DNA of 38,214 bases from Tranzscheliella williamsii (taxonomy: Eukaryota > Basidiomycota > Ustilaginomycetes > Ustilaginales > Ustilaginaceae): the NCBI GenBank assembly GCA_023212725.1, contig JALBYF010000107.1, forward strand, positions 1-38,214, in the 5' to 3' direction. Positions 20,879-29,349 of the stretch are shown piece after piece. Positions within the stretch are counted from its first letter, which is position 1. Each line of letters begins with the position of its first letter. The notes beneath the pieces are model-generated. The model was not told the origin of the DNA. It did not search any database and worked only from the letters and a program-made list of their open reading frames with translations. The position numbers and the translations under genes are program-made.

Positions 20879-21245
20879 TTGTATCTTTCCACACGTTCCT
20901 AGCCATAACCGTTTTGCACCTTCACAGCAGTGCCAGATGCAGAAGGGCGTCGGCTTGGGAAGAGGTTGCCGAGGAGTTAGCATGGATAGTCCCGTTTCGA
21001 CGCTGATCTTCAACCTTATTCCGTGGGAATTAGAAGCGGCTGTGGATATCACGCGCTTTTGTGGGGTTTGCGCTTGTGTGGGGTTTGGATGAGCAAGCTG
21101 CATGTGAAGTACTAACGTAGCATAAAAGGTGCGAGGTGCAACGGCTTGCCTTCCCGCAGCCATCTTGCATTTGCATTCAGATCGTCCTGCCACGCGCATC
21201 CAAGCCACAAGAAGCTACTTGGCGAAGGACTGCCCAAGTATCGAT
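20879..21245. other. Intergenic region with a possible TATA element
   Basis: 367 bp between two plus-strand genes. No gene; open frames are shadows. A cataaaagg sequence at 21121-21129 is the only promoter-like element noticed. Confidence 0.5.
21121..21129 (+). promoter_or_regulatory. Possible TATA-like element
   Basis: cataaaagg lies 117 bp upstream of the ATG at 21246, a plausible spacing for a fungal TATA box with a short leader. This rests on one short match. Confidence 0.25.
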
Positions 21246-22064
21246 ATGGTTGCCATCAATGGAACGTATGACCTGCTGATGGTGCCGTTGTTGGTGCCCA
21301 TACCGCAGCTGCTCAATTTCTTGCCACCGCACGTACGGGATATCCAACCTTCGCCGCTGATCAGCTTCAGCAGCAAGGAGATTGCTCGGCTGGGGCCGAA
21401 TGTAGCCAACTACGACGCGAAGCAGAACCATCCTGTGATGCTGGAGTTGGGGTACCAGGATCATACGGGGCCGGGGCCGACGCTGCTCCGGCCGAGCTTC
21501 GACGAGGCGAAGCTGGAGGTGCTGGGGATGCGCCATCCGCGCCTGGAAGGGCAGCAACCTGCGACGGCGGAGGACGGGTTCGTGCTGAAGCAGCTCATCC
21601 TCTTCTCCAACGTGATCCTCTCCACCTCGTCGAGCCTGATCGCGGGGCTGCGGAGCAACCTGGCCACCGTATCACCCACCATGTCGCCCACCATCTACAC
21701 ACCGGGCCGCGATACCGAGGTGAAGTACAACGTCGTGGACTACATCAATGCCAACTTCACCGAAGACGGCCAGACGGGCTCGGCGGCGAACAATGGCGCA
21801 GTGCACTGGGCCGGCCGGCCCTGGTACGGATGGAGGGACACGGACACCGTCAGCCAGTTCGTCTTCAACGTCTCCCACCCCGAGATTGGCCCGCTGCCAT
21901 ACAAGAGCGACGTCCGCATCCACACGCCTAACTTCTACGATCCCTCCGTACCCACCACCGCTGCCGCGCCCGAGTGGATGGAGTTTAACGGCGTCCAAGC
22001 GTGGCGTTTCAAGGCCAACTACTACAGCCGGGACTTCAAGGCGGCCGACGCCCCAGGTTGGTAG
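21246..22064 (+). CDS. Acetoacetate-decarboxylase-like hypothetical protein
   Basis: A 272-residue intronless protein from the ATG at 21246; the open frame upstream to 21129 begins with GTG and is not family-like. The order of motifs (NGTYDLLMVPLLVPIPQLLN, FLPPHVRDIQPSPL, HPVMLELGYQ, SFDEAKLEVLGMRHPRL, FVLKQLILFSNVILSTSS) recalls the fungal branch of the acetoacetate decarboxylase fold, where a beta-cone encloses a small-acid site. The Pro-Lys-Lys type centre holding the Schiff-base lysine of true acetoacetate decarboxylases is not visible; only EAKLE lies in that area. It may therefore be a hydratase-, lyase- or binding-type relative. No signal peptide or membrane span. That it is a real gene is likely from its composition and length; the fold assignment is tentative and no substrate can be named. 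Confidence 0.6.
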   Translation: MVAINGTYDLLMVPLLVPIPQLLNFLPPHVRDIQPSPLISFSSKEIARLGPNVANYDAKQNHPVMLELGYQDHTGPGPTLLRPSFDEAKLEVLGMRHPRLEGQQPATAEDGFVLKQLILFSNVILSTSSSLIAGLRSNLATVSPTMSPTIYTPGRDTEVKYNVVDYINANFTEDGQTGSAANNGAVHWAGRPWYGWRDTDTVSQFVFNVSHPEIGPLPYKSDVRIHTPNFYDPSVPTTAAAPEWMEFNGVQAWRFKANYYSRDFKAADAPGW

Positions 22065-23132
22065 ACCCCGCTGCAGCCTCTTTACCGTTTGCGCTTGCTA
22101 GCGGCGCTGCATTCATTACGTCCTCCACCTGCCAACGCTCATCGCCCGGAATCCAAGCCAGAGGCGAGGGCGGGATCTTTTGTTACTATTTCACAAATTA
22201 CTTTCGGGAGCGCTACATCTGTGTGGCCAAAGGCATCCGCAATGCCAATGTCATGGGCTGCTGTCGGAGAAGCAGAGAACGGCGAGATGCTGATGCTGGG
22301 CGATCATTGCGGGTTGGTTTGCGGTCGGAGTCGGCTTGCACTGAGCAGGAGACGTGAGTTTAGGGCGTGAAATGCGACGGCGGTTCGATTAAGTGAATCT
22401 ATTCTCTTCCCCGCCCAAGCGAAGCGTCGGGATTTCATTTGGTCGGCCTGGCTTCCGATCAATGCGTCCTAGCCTGAATAGTACTAGTACGATCCATCTC
22501 TGCTTTGTAGTCACAGTAGCAACCGGGCGCGCTAAGCGTTAGTACGTTTGATCGGCATTTGCAAATACGGCGCCGCATTCTAAAGCCAGCTGGCTAGTTT
22601 GCTTTGTGACGCTTTACATTCACATATGGGCCATATTGTAACCATGCGAGCTGCAGACGATCCACTTTGCATGGCAAGGCACCGAGACGCCCTCTCAGCA
22701 ACCTGGTCAGATGCGCCTGCCTTGCTCTGCTCGCTCCGCTTGCTCTGCTTGCTTGGCTTCCTTGGCTCCGTCCTGAGTTTCTCCGCAAACACTTGCGGGG
22801 TGGCTGCCCGCTCCCGTTTTTCAAGCTTTTGGGCGGTCCTCACTTTGGCATCCACCGCGCTCCGTGCCTCTTCCTCATCCACACCAGCTCGCCGTACCCC
22901 ATCCCTGGAACCTCCTCCTCCTCAGCTCCCATCCACTCATCCGCACCCCTGCCGCAGCTCCGCCTCTTTCTTTTTCTTCAGCCACGTCCTTTTCGATCCT
23001 TTGATCCAGCATCGCCCCGTTACCACATCAGTGTCGCAAACAAGTGGCAGGCACCTAGTCTCGCTCAGCATCCCGCACCATCGTACGCATAAGGAGATTC
23101 GCATTGGACCGAGACGCCGATTTGCCTGTACC
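22065..23132. other. Long intergenic region upstream of the GPI-protein gene
   Basis: About 1.07 kb. The right part (22720-23000) is strongly CT-rich with repeated ctgctt and cctcct words. The frame of the downstream gene stays open back to 22599, but that part reads as simple Ser/Pro/Leu sequence and is taken as leader or promoter. No other gene seen. Confidence 0.5.
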
Positions 23133-23648
23133 ATGCCTACCCCGCCATCGCTGTTTATGGCCGCAGCAGCGACGCTAGCGGCCGTGGTCTTGCTGCTGGC
23201 GGGGCCGGCGGCGTCACAGTCTATCGACCCGCTGAACGGCACCGCCTTCGTGACGCCGGCGTACAGTGTCAGCTCGTTCACCCCCGTGACCACCTTCTCG
23301 CGTGCCAACGGCGGCAATCCCACCGTGATCGGCGGGCCCGGCCCCTCGCCCGCCACCGATTCGTACCAGTTCACCTACACCGTCCCCACCGCCACTGTCG
23401 CCGCGCTCGAGCCCACCCAGGTCTACGCCAGCTTGCAGAGCGCCGGCATCTACACCTCGGCTTCCGACGCATTAGGACTCGCGCCCGATCCGAACCACCT
23501 TCAGTTCGGAGGCAGCGGCCGCAATGCCAGCAGTGGTGACAGTGGTGCTGACAACGGTGCCCTCGGCCGCCTTTCTAGCCACGCCGCCGCCGCCACCACG
23601 CTTTGTCTCGCCGTTGGCGCCACCGCAGCCATCGTGCTCGTGCTATAA
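23133..23648 (+). CDS. Small GPI-anchored cell-surface protein of unknown function
   Basis: A 171-residue protein. The ATG at 23133 is chosen because a clean signal peptide follows at once (MAAAATLAAVVLLLAGPAAS, after a short n-region), although the frame stays open upstream. The mature part is Thr/Ser/Ala/Pro-rich, with TPVTTFSRANGG and GPGPSPATDSYQFTYTVPTA, suggesting O-mannosylation. Near the end NASSGDSGADNG offers small residues for an omega site, followed by the hydrophobic tail TTLCLAVGATAAIVLVL, a typical GPI-attachment signal. No catalytic domain or cysteine-rich fold is recognised. It probably sits on the plasma membrane or wall. Intronless. Confidence 0.75.
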   Translation: MPTPPSLFMAAAATLAAVVLLLAGPAASQSIDPLNGTAFVTPAYSVSSFTPVTTFSRANGGNPTVIGGPGPSPATDSYQFTYTVPTATVAALEPTQVYASLQSAGIYTSASDALGLAPDPNHLQFGGSGRNASSGDSGADNGALGRLSSHAAAATTLCLAVGATAAIVLVL

Positions 23649-24031
23649 CCCGCGCCTCCCCTCCCTCCACGCTCACTACCCCGGCCCCCTCGTCCGCCGC
23701 CAAACATACCCCTCCAGCCCTCCCCCCGTCCCGCACGTCCCCTTGTTCCCCGCTTGCCCACGCTCGCCTCCTGTGCTATCACAGTCTCCAATTTTGTTGC
23801 TATCTTTCCCCGGTCGTCGAACTCGCCCTGTCTGCGGTTCCGCCGCTTCCCTGCTCGTCTCGTCGCCCCGACGCTGCATGTCACGCTTGCCCGTCCGCTC
23901 ACCATTGTCAATGCGATCCCGTGGATGCGGCTGCACGCTGGGCTGATCTGCTGAAGGACTGTACGGATCCGCTTGTGAGGTGGGGCCGCTGGGCTGTTTC
24001 GATGGGATACGTTTTGCGGTGGTGTGCGGGG
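23649..24031. other. Convergent 3' intergenic region
   Basis: 383 bp between the 3' ends of the GPI-protein gene and PET191. Strongly C/T-rich on the plus strand up to about 23870. Open frames are low-complexity shadows; no gene seen. Confidence 0.5.
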
Positions 24032-24442
24032 CTAAGGGGGGGGTGGTGACGCGGCGGAGTCGACGCTGGAGGTGCCGCCGGGGGGGACGCTGGTGGCGGC
24101 GGGGGGGGGCGCGTTGCCGCGGAAGCGTTTGCGCATGTCGAGCTGAGCGGGGTGTCAGTGCGGGGATGCGCGCGCGGAAGGGGGTACGCCACTCACCATG
24201 CCGCGCCGACACTCGACGTAGGACTTGTAGAGTTGCTGGCAGTCGCGCGGGAGCTCGGCCATGTGGTCGCGCAGGCACTCCTGCGCCGTATGCCCCTGCG
24301 CCAGATAGCACTCGCTCTTCAGCACGCACCCCGCCAACTCGGCGCGGATGTGCCCACACTGCCCCAGCCATCATCACCGTACCGTCAGCTTCCGCTCCCA
24401 CTCGCACATCCCCCTCCCCCGCGTACTTACAGACCCAACCAT
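24032..24442 (-). CDS. PET191: PET191/COA5-type cytochrome c oxidase assembly factor, three exons
   Basis: A twin-CX9C protein of the mitochondrial intermembrane space needed for assembly of respiratory complex IV. The gene is split: exon 1 24431-24442 (only ATG plus three codons, MVGS), exon 2 24197-24358, exon 3 24032-24142. Introns are 72 bp (GTAAGT..CAG) and 54 bp (GTGAGT..CAG), both with a CTGAC branch site. The joined protein has 94 residues. Cysteines are at 5, 15, 21, 32, 44 and 54: Cys5/Cys15 and Cys44/Cys54 are CX9C pairs and all six match the family pattern. KSYVECRRGM joins across intron 2 to LDMRKRFRGN, the conserved Pet191 segment, which proves the splice. The last 26 residues are Pro/Ala/Ser-rich and encoded by C homopolymers. 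Likely imported through Mia40. Confidence 0.9.
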
Positions 24443-24679
24443 AACCGATCGATCCCGCAGCAGACACTCCGAACCCGTCCAGTGCTGTCGCCGTGATTCG
24501 TGCGAACGTGTCAGGATGGCAAGCTGCGACACACCGCAGCCACGATTTCATATTCACTTTATCGATTCGCACTTCGGCGCTCCACCTTGCGCTCTCCGAC
24601 CGCGCCCAAACAAAGACGTATGTGTTAGATTCGCGGTCACCGGCTCAACAACATGTTAGAGTCGCGGACATCGGCGGGG

Positions 24680-24715
24680 GCTAGCGGTGCTAGCGGTGCT
24701 AGCGGTGCTAGCCGT
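24680..24715. repeat. 9-bp tandem repeat (4 units) carrying the hydrolase stop codon
   Basis: Units gctagcggt at 24680, 24689 and 24698 and a variant gctagccgt at 24707. Read on the minus strand, each unit contains TAG in the same frame. The hydrolase stop (24708-24710) is therefore followed by three further in-frame stops at nine-base intervals. Confidence 0.85.
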
Positions 24716-26273
24716 AGCGGCGCCGGCTGGTCATCTCTCGTTCGTACGACGCCGGGTCGTAGTTGTCGCCGAAGAGGCAGGGCAGGAGGGTGAAGAAGGC
24801 GACGGTGAAGCCGAGCGAGCCGGCGAGCAGGCTGATGGCGACGATGCGGTGTTTGGGGGTTGCGAAATGCTTTGGCTTGGGCGCATGCGGGTCGCGGCGC
24901 GCGTGATCGCCCGGATTGGTGGTGTTGGTGAGCAGCGGCCAGCTGGTGTTGTAGTCGGCGAGGAAGATGCGCTGCACCGACTTGTCCGCCCGGATCATCG
25001 GGTAGTCCTGGTGGGACGTCCCCGCGATCACGTCCAGGCTGTGCGTCGCCGGAAACCCACCGGCCCTGCCCAGCGAGAGGACAAACTGCGACCCCCGGTC
25101 CAAGTGGCTTCCCCCCTGCAGCAACGCCTGGCAGTGCGTATCACCCGCCCCTGTGTCGGCAAGACCCAGCGCATAGTGCACCTTCCGTGACCGGTACCGC
25201 TCCACAACCGCCTTCCGACTGGCGTTGACGTCTCGCCGTGCATAGCCAACAATGCTGCTGACATTCGAGAGCCCGTAGCCCCACCCTCCGCCGTTGGGGC
25301 ATGATGCGTTGGTGTACGGCCGTGACTCTTCCGTCCAGGCATACGAGCCCGGGTTGCCAACCCAGAAATGAATGTTGGGGTCATAGGCCTTTGTCTTTTT
25401 CAGCAGCGCATACCGCTGGATCATCTGGCCGCCCATCGAGTGGCCGCCAAAGACCACCTGTTTCAGCGTGGGAAACTCGCCCGACAGGAAAAGCCAGTCG
25501 GTTATATTGTCGAGAAGATGATACGAGCTCAGATTGCGCGACAGCCCCGGGTTGCGTGTATGATGGCCCGACTCCCACTGAGAGCCGTGCCAGAAGAGCT
25601 CGCCGTCCAGGACTGCACCCGCCTGTTTGTCGTCCGAATTGAGAAAGACGGGCGCGACAATGACCACCTCGTCCGGGCGGATGCCGTTGGAAGTGTTGGC
25701 AGCTGCCACCGCCAGGGCGTTGCGAAAGAGGTTGCCGTACTTCCACGAGTCTCTCGGCTTGCCGGGCATGGTCACGATGGCTCTCTTGATGCCGACGTTT
25801 GGCTCGCCAGGCTTGTAGCTGGCCGAGATATACATGGGCATCTTGAAGCCGGGCACCACCTCCCAGGTTCGGTTGAGTGTGAAGCCGTCCAGATCAGGCA
25901 CCTTGTTCCAGCCGATCGACTTGCCGTCGGGCATGGGCGTGTTGGTGGTGTCCGGTGTCTTGACGAACGGCACCTGCGAGAGCCAGGGCGGATTGCCCGT
26001 GTCTCCATCGTCTTTGATGATCAGCCAGTCCGGGTTGGCCACCGAGCTATTCCCTGGCACGTACTGCATCTGCTGGATCGCAGCCGCCGCCTTGAGCGGG
26101 TCCGGCTCGTCGGCAATATACTGGTATTGCGCCTGCCGTTTTTCGAGCAGATGTTCCGTCCGTCCAGCGCTAAAGGCAGGCACTGTCAGCAACAACATCA
26201 CCAACACCATGGCAGCCCTGGCCCTCACTGCCTCCACGAATAGCATGGCAGATGCGTTCACAACCGTCATCAT
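24708..26273 (-). CDS. Secretory-pathway alpha/beta hydrolase with a C-terminal membrane segment
   Basis: A 521-residue protein from the first ATG (26271-26273). A start at 26208-26210, in a strong GCCATGG context, would give a cleaner signal peptide (MVLVMLLLTVPAFSAG) and 500 residues; the frame to 26294 needs a TTG. LLEKR after the hydrophobic stretch is a possible Kex2 site. The nucleophile elbow GGHSMGGQ places the catalytic Ser at about 279. GTSHQDYP near the end may hold the His; the acid is uncertain. Many sequons (NSS, NRT, NTS, NLS, NIT, NAS, NVS, NTT) show luminal or extracellular exposure. A single hydrophobic segment (AISLLAGSLGFTVAFFTLLP) near the C-terminus, with a basic tail ending in SRRRYG, suggests a type I membrane anchor. 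Substrate unknown; esterase, lipase or peptidase activity is possible. Intronless. Confidence 0.8.
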   Translation of the reverse strand: MMTVVNASAMLFVEAVRARAAMVLVMLLLTVPAFSAGRTEHLLEKRQAQYQYIADEPDPLKAAAAIQQMQYVPGNSSVANPDWLIIKDDGDTGNPPWLSQVPFVKTPDTTNTPMPDGKSIGWNKVPDLDGFTLNRTWEVVPGFKMPMYISASYKPGEPNVGIKRAIVTMPGKPRDSWKYGNLFRNALAVAAANTSNGIRPDEVVIVAPVFLNSDDKQAGAVLDGELFWHGSQWESGHHTRNPGLSRNLSSYHLLDNITDWLFLSGEFPTLKQVVFGGHSMGGQMIQRYALLKKTKAYDPNIHFWVGNPGSYAWTEESRPYTNASCPNGGGWGYGLSNVSSIVGYARRDVNASRKAVVERYRSRKVHYALGLADTGAGDTHCQALLQGGSHLDRGSQFVLSLGRAGGFPATHSLDVIAGTSHQDYPMIRADKSVQRIFLADYNTSWPLLTNTTNPGDHARRDPHAPKPKHFATPKHRIVAISLLAGSLGFTVAFFTLLPCLFGDNYDPASYEREMTSRRRYG

Positions 26274-27247
26274 TGCGGCTGCGGCAGCTGGCAACGATGA
26301 GGATGAGGGTAAGCAGCTGGCGGTTCCGCCATAGTTTGCTGTAGAGAGACGGTTACCCAGCCGCTGTACAACCTAGCTGCTTGCTCCTCTTGCTCCGTTC
26401 CGCCGCGGCGCAAGTAATGAAATGAAGGACTGAGCGCCATGGTTGTCGCTTTCTCGCCAGCCCAGCATGCAGTGTGCGTCTGGAAGCCTGATGAACCCGC
26501 CGAGGCGGACGCCGAGCGACCATTTTGCCTCTAGGTTTGTGGTAAGCAGGAAAACTCTCTCTGTGCGTCTGTTGAGCCTTTGTTAAAGAGACTGGCGTTG
26601 TGCTCTAGGCGCCATAGCCATGGAAACATCCTCTGCTTTTAGCAACTACCAAGGTCCGCAGGTTGTTCACGCAGAGGTCGAGACAGGCAGCAGAATCACA
26701 ATGACCGAGCCGGCCTAGGGCAGTGCAAGACAGTGGCCGTACGCAAAATCAGCAGCAGACGTCTAGCACGACAACCGCCAAGACTTTGTCCGGTTCAGCC
26801 ATTTTGGACAGCATCGATCCCAATACTTAGGGTTACGTCCATCGTGATTCGTAGCTCACGCCGCGTTCGAGACCATCGCTGCACTGCCTTAGCCAGCTGC
26901 GCATTGTGATTGACGTCGCGGAAGGGAGCTTGTGCCTATGAGCAGCGAGCGGTGAACTCAGCATCATCGTGGATGTCCAGGCAAAGGAAAGGAAGCGGCT
27001 TGCTGTTAGATTCCAGTATCGCAGGCAGGGGTAACGTGGATCCGCAGCTCAGTCATGAGTTCTCAGAGGCAAGCATCGAAGGTGGGGTCTATGCGGCTTA
27101 GCTGACCACATCCTCCGGCTGCTGAGCTGGACTTTTCTGGGACGTGAAGATCCTACACCTCGTCAGCTGGCACCGATTGTATTGAAGAGACCTCCATCTG
27201 GTTGCCTGCAGGGCTGGCATGATTGTTGGACCGCTGCTGTGCTAGCC
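26274..27247. other. Divergent intergenic region
   Basis: About 0.97 kb between the hydrolase and the BTB gene, which point away from each other. The small frame 26910-27101 (+) has no family character. No gene, RNA or repeat recognised. Confidence 0.5.
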
Positions 27248-28696
27248 ATGTCCAGACCGTTCATCTTCCGTGGCTTCCATGTTGGCGACGATAGCTGGAC
27301 GTTCTACGATGGCCTCAGGATGTACGCCTACTCGGAGATGGCGCTGCCGGGGGATATGCAGCCAGCCGATGGTATACCCTACCGGTCCACGTCGATAGGC
27401 CAGCGTGCGAAGCCTCTCGACTGGAGCACGATCAGGGTGTTGGAAGGCATCTCGGAACGAGCGCGCATCGTGATCAGCCTGGAAGAGGGCTTCGTCAAGG
27501 TCTGGGTGCGTCCGCAAGCCAGACAGATCCTGCCTGAGATGGTGACAGGCATGCAGAAGCGGCTTTCGCTCTCGCTCTCTTTTCTCTATCAGGGTGCCTT
27601 CCACAGTGCCACCATCAGTACCTCGTCAGGCGCCAAAACAGATGTCTCGCAGTCCACCTCTTACCCCTCCGTGTGGCAGTGGAGGATTCATCGTATCCGC
27701 TCCGACATGCAGCGCTTTGCGGAAACGGTCAGTGAGAGCTACGCCGGAGCCATGACCATGATCGCCATCACCGGCGATGTGGTGGAGCCTAAGCAAAGGC
27801 CACTCGCCCTCGGCTGGCCTCCGTTGACTCATCCAGACCGGACGCTCGAGTCCCTGGCACTCCTCATCACCTCGCCTGACTCCAAATTTATCAATCTGGC
27901 GCCAGCCGAACCGGAGGGAGAGACACGCTCGGTCAGAGCGCATCGTCGCATTCTTGCCAAGTCTTGTCCTTATTTCCAGACGCTTCTCCATTCTGGCTTT
28001 GCCGAAAGCTCCACACTACAAGGCACCAGCGCCGAAGCAGTGGCTCCAACGGACGAGACATCACCCGAGGTAACAGATGATGCGTCTTTGGATGCGGCTG
28101 CTGATGACTCTCCTCGGAAGAGGAAGAGAAGTGAGCGGATAGCTGAGGGCCTGGCGCAGGTGGCGCCAAGAGGCGAGACAGAGGAGCAGGACACGGAGCG
28201 CAGCGAGGACCAGAACCGCGACAACAACGATGGAATCCCTTCCATTCAGCTTTATGACATAACCTATGAAGAGCTGCAGGCGCTCATCTACTACATCTAT
28301 ACCGGCATTGTCGTATTCAGAGAATGTGGCGGAGCAGAACAGAGACCAACGCATCCAGCGGGCGAGACCGGTTCGGTGGCTTGCAAGCTGCGCAAATCGC
28401 CGTGGGCGGCGGGTACCTTGCAGCCGATCGACGCCCTGGAGATGTATCGGATCGCTGACAAGTACGACATTGTCTCGCTCCGCAAGGCTGCCCTGGCGCA
28501 CATCGCGTCCGAAATCTCGATTACCACACTGGCCAGGGATCTGAAAGAGCGCCAAGCGCTGCACATCTATCCGCAGATCAAGAGACTCTATCTCGAGTTC
28601 TGCATGCACCATCGCGAGCAGATCAACAAAACTGCCGACTACGATGACATTATGAATTTCTTCGTGGCCGGTCCGCGTCTCTCCGGCCCCGGATGA
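27248..28696 (+). CDS. BTB/POZ-domain protein with a disordered insertion
   Basis: A 482-residue protein from the ATG at 27248; the frame upstream to 27182 begins with TTG. Residues 1-190 (FIFRGFHVGDDSWTFYDGLR ... WQWRIHRIRSDMQRF) form an unassigned beta-rich region that may be MATH-like. The BTB fold starts near residue 200 (LALLITSPDSKFINL), continues with VRAHRRILAKSCPYFQTLLHSGF, then is interrupted by about 75 acidic, disordered residues holding a basic run PRKRKRSER (about 289) that looks like a nuclear signal. It resumes with IQLYDITYEELQALIYYIYTG, is interrupted again for about 40 residues, and ends with ALEMYRIADKYDIVSLRKAA. BTB proteins dimerise and often bring substrates to Cullin-3 ligases. 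Intronless. The BTB assignment is good; the partner is unknown. Confidence 0.85.
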   Translation: MSRPFIFRGFHVGDDSWTFYDGLRMYAYSEMALPGDMQPADGIPYRSTSIGQRAKPLDWSTIRVLEGISERARIVISLEEGFVKVWVRPQARQILPEMVTGMQKRLSLSLSFLYQGAFHSATISTSSGAKTDVSQSTSYPSVWQWRIHRIRSDMQRFAETVSESYAGAMTMIAITGDVVEPKQRPLALGWPPLTHPDRTLESLALLITSPDSKFINLAPAEPEGETRSVRAHRRILAKSCPYFQTLLHSGFAESSTLQGTSAEAVAPTDETSPEVTDDASLDAAADDSPRKRKRSERIAEGLAQVAPRGETEEQDTERSEDQNRDNNDGIPSIQLYDITYEELQALIYYIYTGIVVFRECGGAEQRPTHPAGETGSVACKLRKSPWAAGTLQPIDALEMYRIADKYDIVSLRKAALAHIASEISITTLARDLKERQALHIYPQIKRLYLEFCMHHREQINKTADYDDIMNFFVAGPRLSGPG

Positions 28697-29349
28697 CCAT
28701 GTATCCCCTTGATCGTTTCGAGCGCTGCAATCGATTTGGCCGCCTTTTGTACTTGTATCCACGCTCCAGCATAGCATCATGGTTCGTTGCATTGCCCTTG
28801 AAATTCAATTTATTACCGTTGTCTCACACGATAATGGCGACCTTGGCCTTGTAGATGGTATGCAGGGAAGGCGTGCCAGGGTCGGCAATAAGATCAGCGA
28901 GGGGACGGCATGCGGGACGGAGTCATCGTGCACTCGCTTGGCAGCGGCCTTGCTGTTCTTCTTGGCGCGCGCGCGGATGGCGAATCTGTGCCGAGCAAGT
29001 TACGTTTCGAAACCCGGCGATTTGCGCTTCGGCGACGGCGAGGAGTTGTTCCTTGTGTCCGTTTGGGTACGGAGACTGGATCGTTTCCATCGGGCCGCCA
29101 TCACGTTCCTTCCCCTCTTTGCTCGCCACAGCGCTCCACCCGCAGTTCAGAAAGTGCAGCCATGCTCTTATCATCAATACAGCTCTAGGTTTACCGGTCG
29201 CTTGTACGTTACTCGGACCATCGCCGCCGGGATACGCAAGATTCTTCACCGCCTCAACTCACGCCAGGACCGGCATAAGGCTTTTCCGTATGTTGCGCTG
29301 TTCTCAAACACGCGCAGCAGGGTCGCGCGCTCGGGCTACGCGCGGGGTC
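28697..29349. other. Intergenic region upstream of the GH16 gene
   Basis: About 0.65 kb. The frame of the GH16 gene stays open back to 28855, but that stretch reads as Arg/Ser/Ala-rich sequence with no family match and is taken as non-coding. No other feature seen. Confidence 0.5.

Noticed and set aside
22599..23132. N-terminal extension of the small GPI protein
   Set aside because: The stretch is simple-sequence Ser/Pro/Leu from CT-rich DNA; starting at 23133 gives a clean signal peptide at the N-terminus.
28855..29349. N-terminal extension of the GH16 protein by 165 residues
   Set aside because: It would bury the signal peptide inside the protein and has no similarity to the family.
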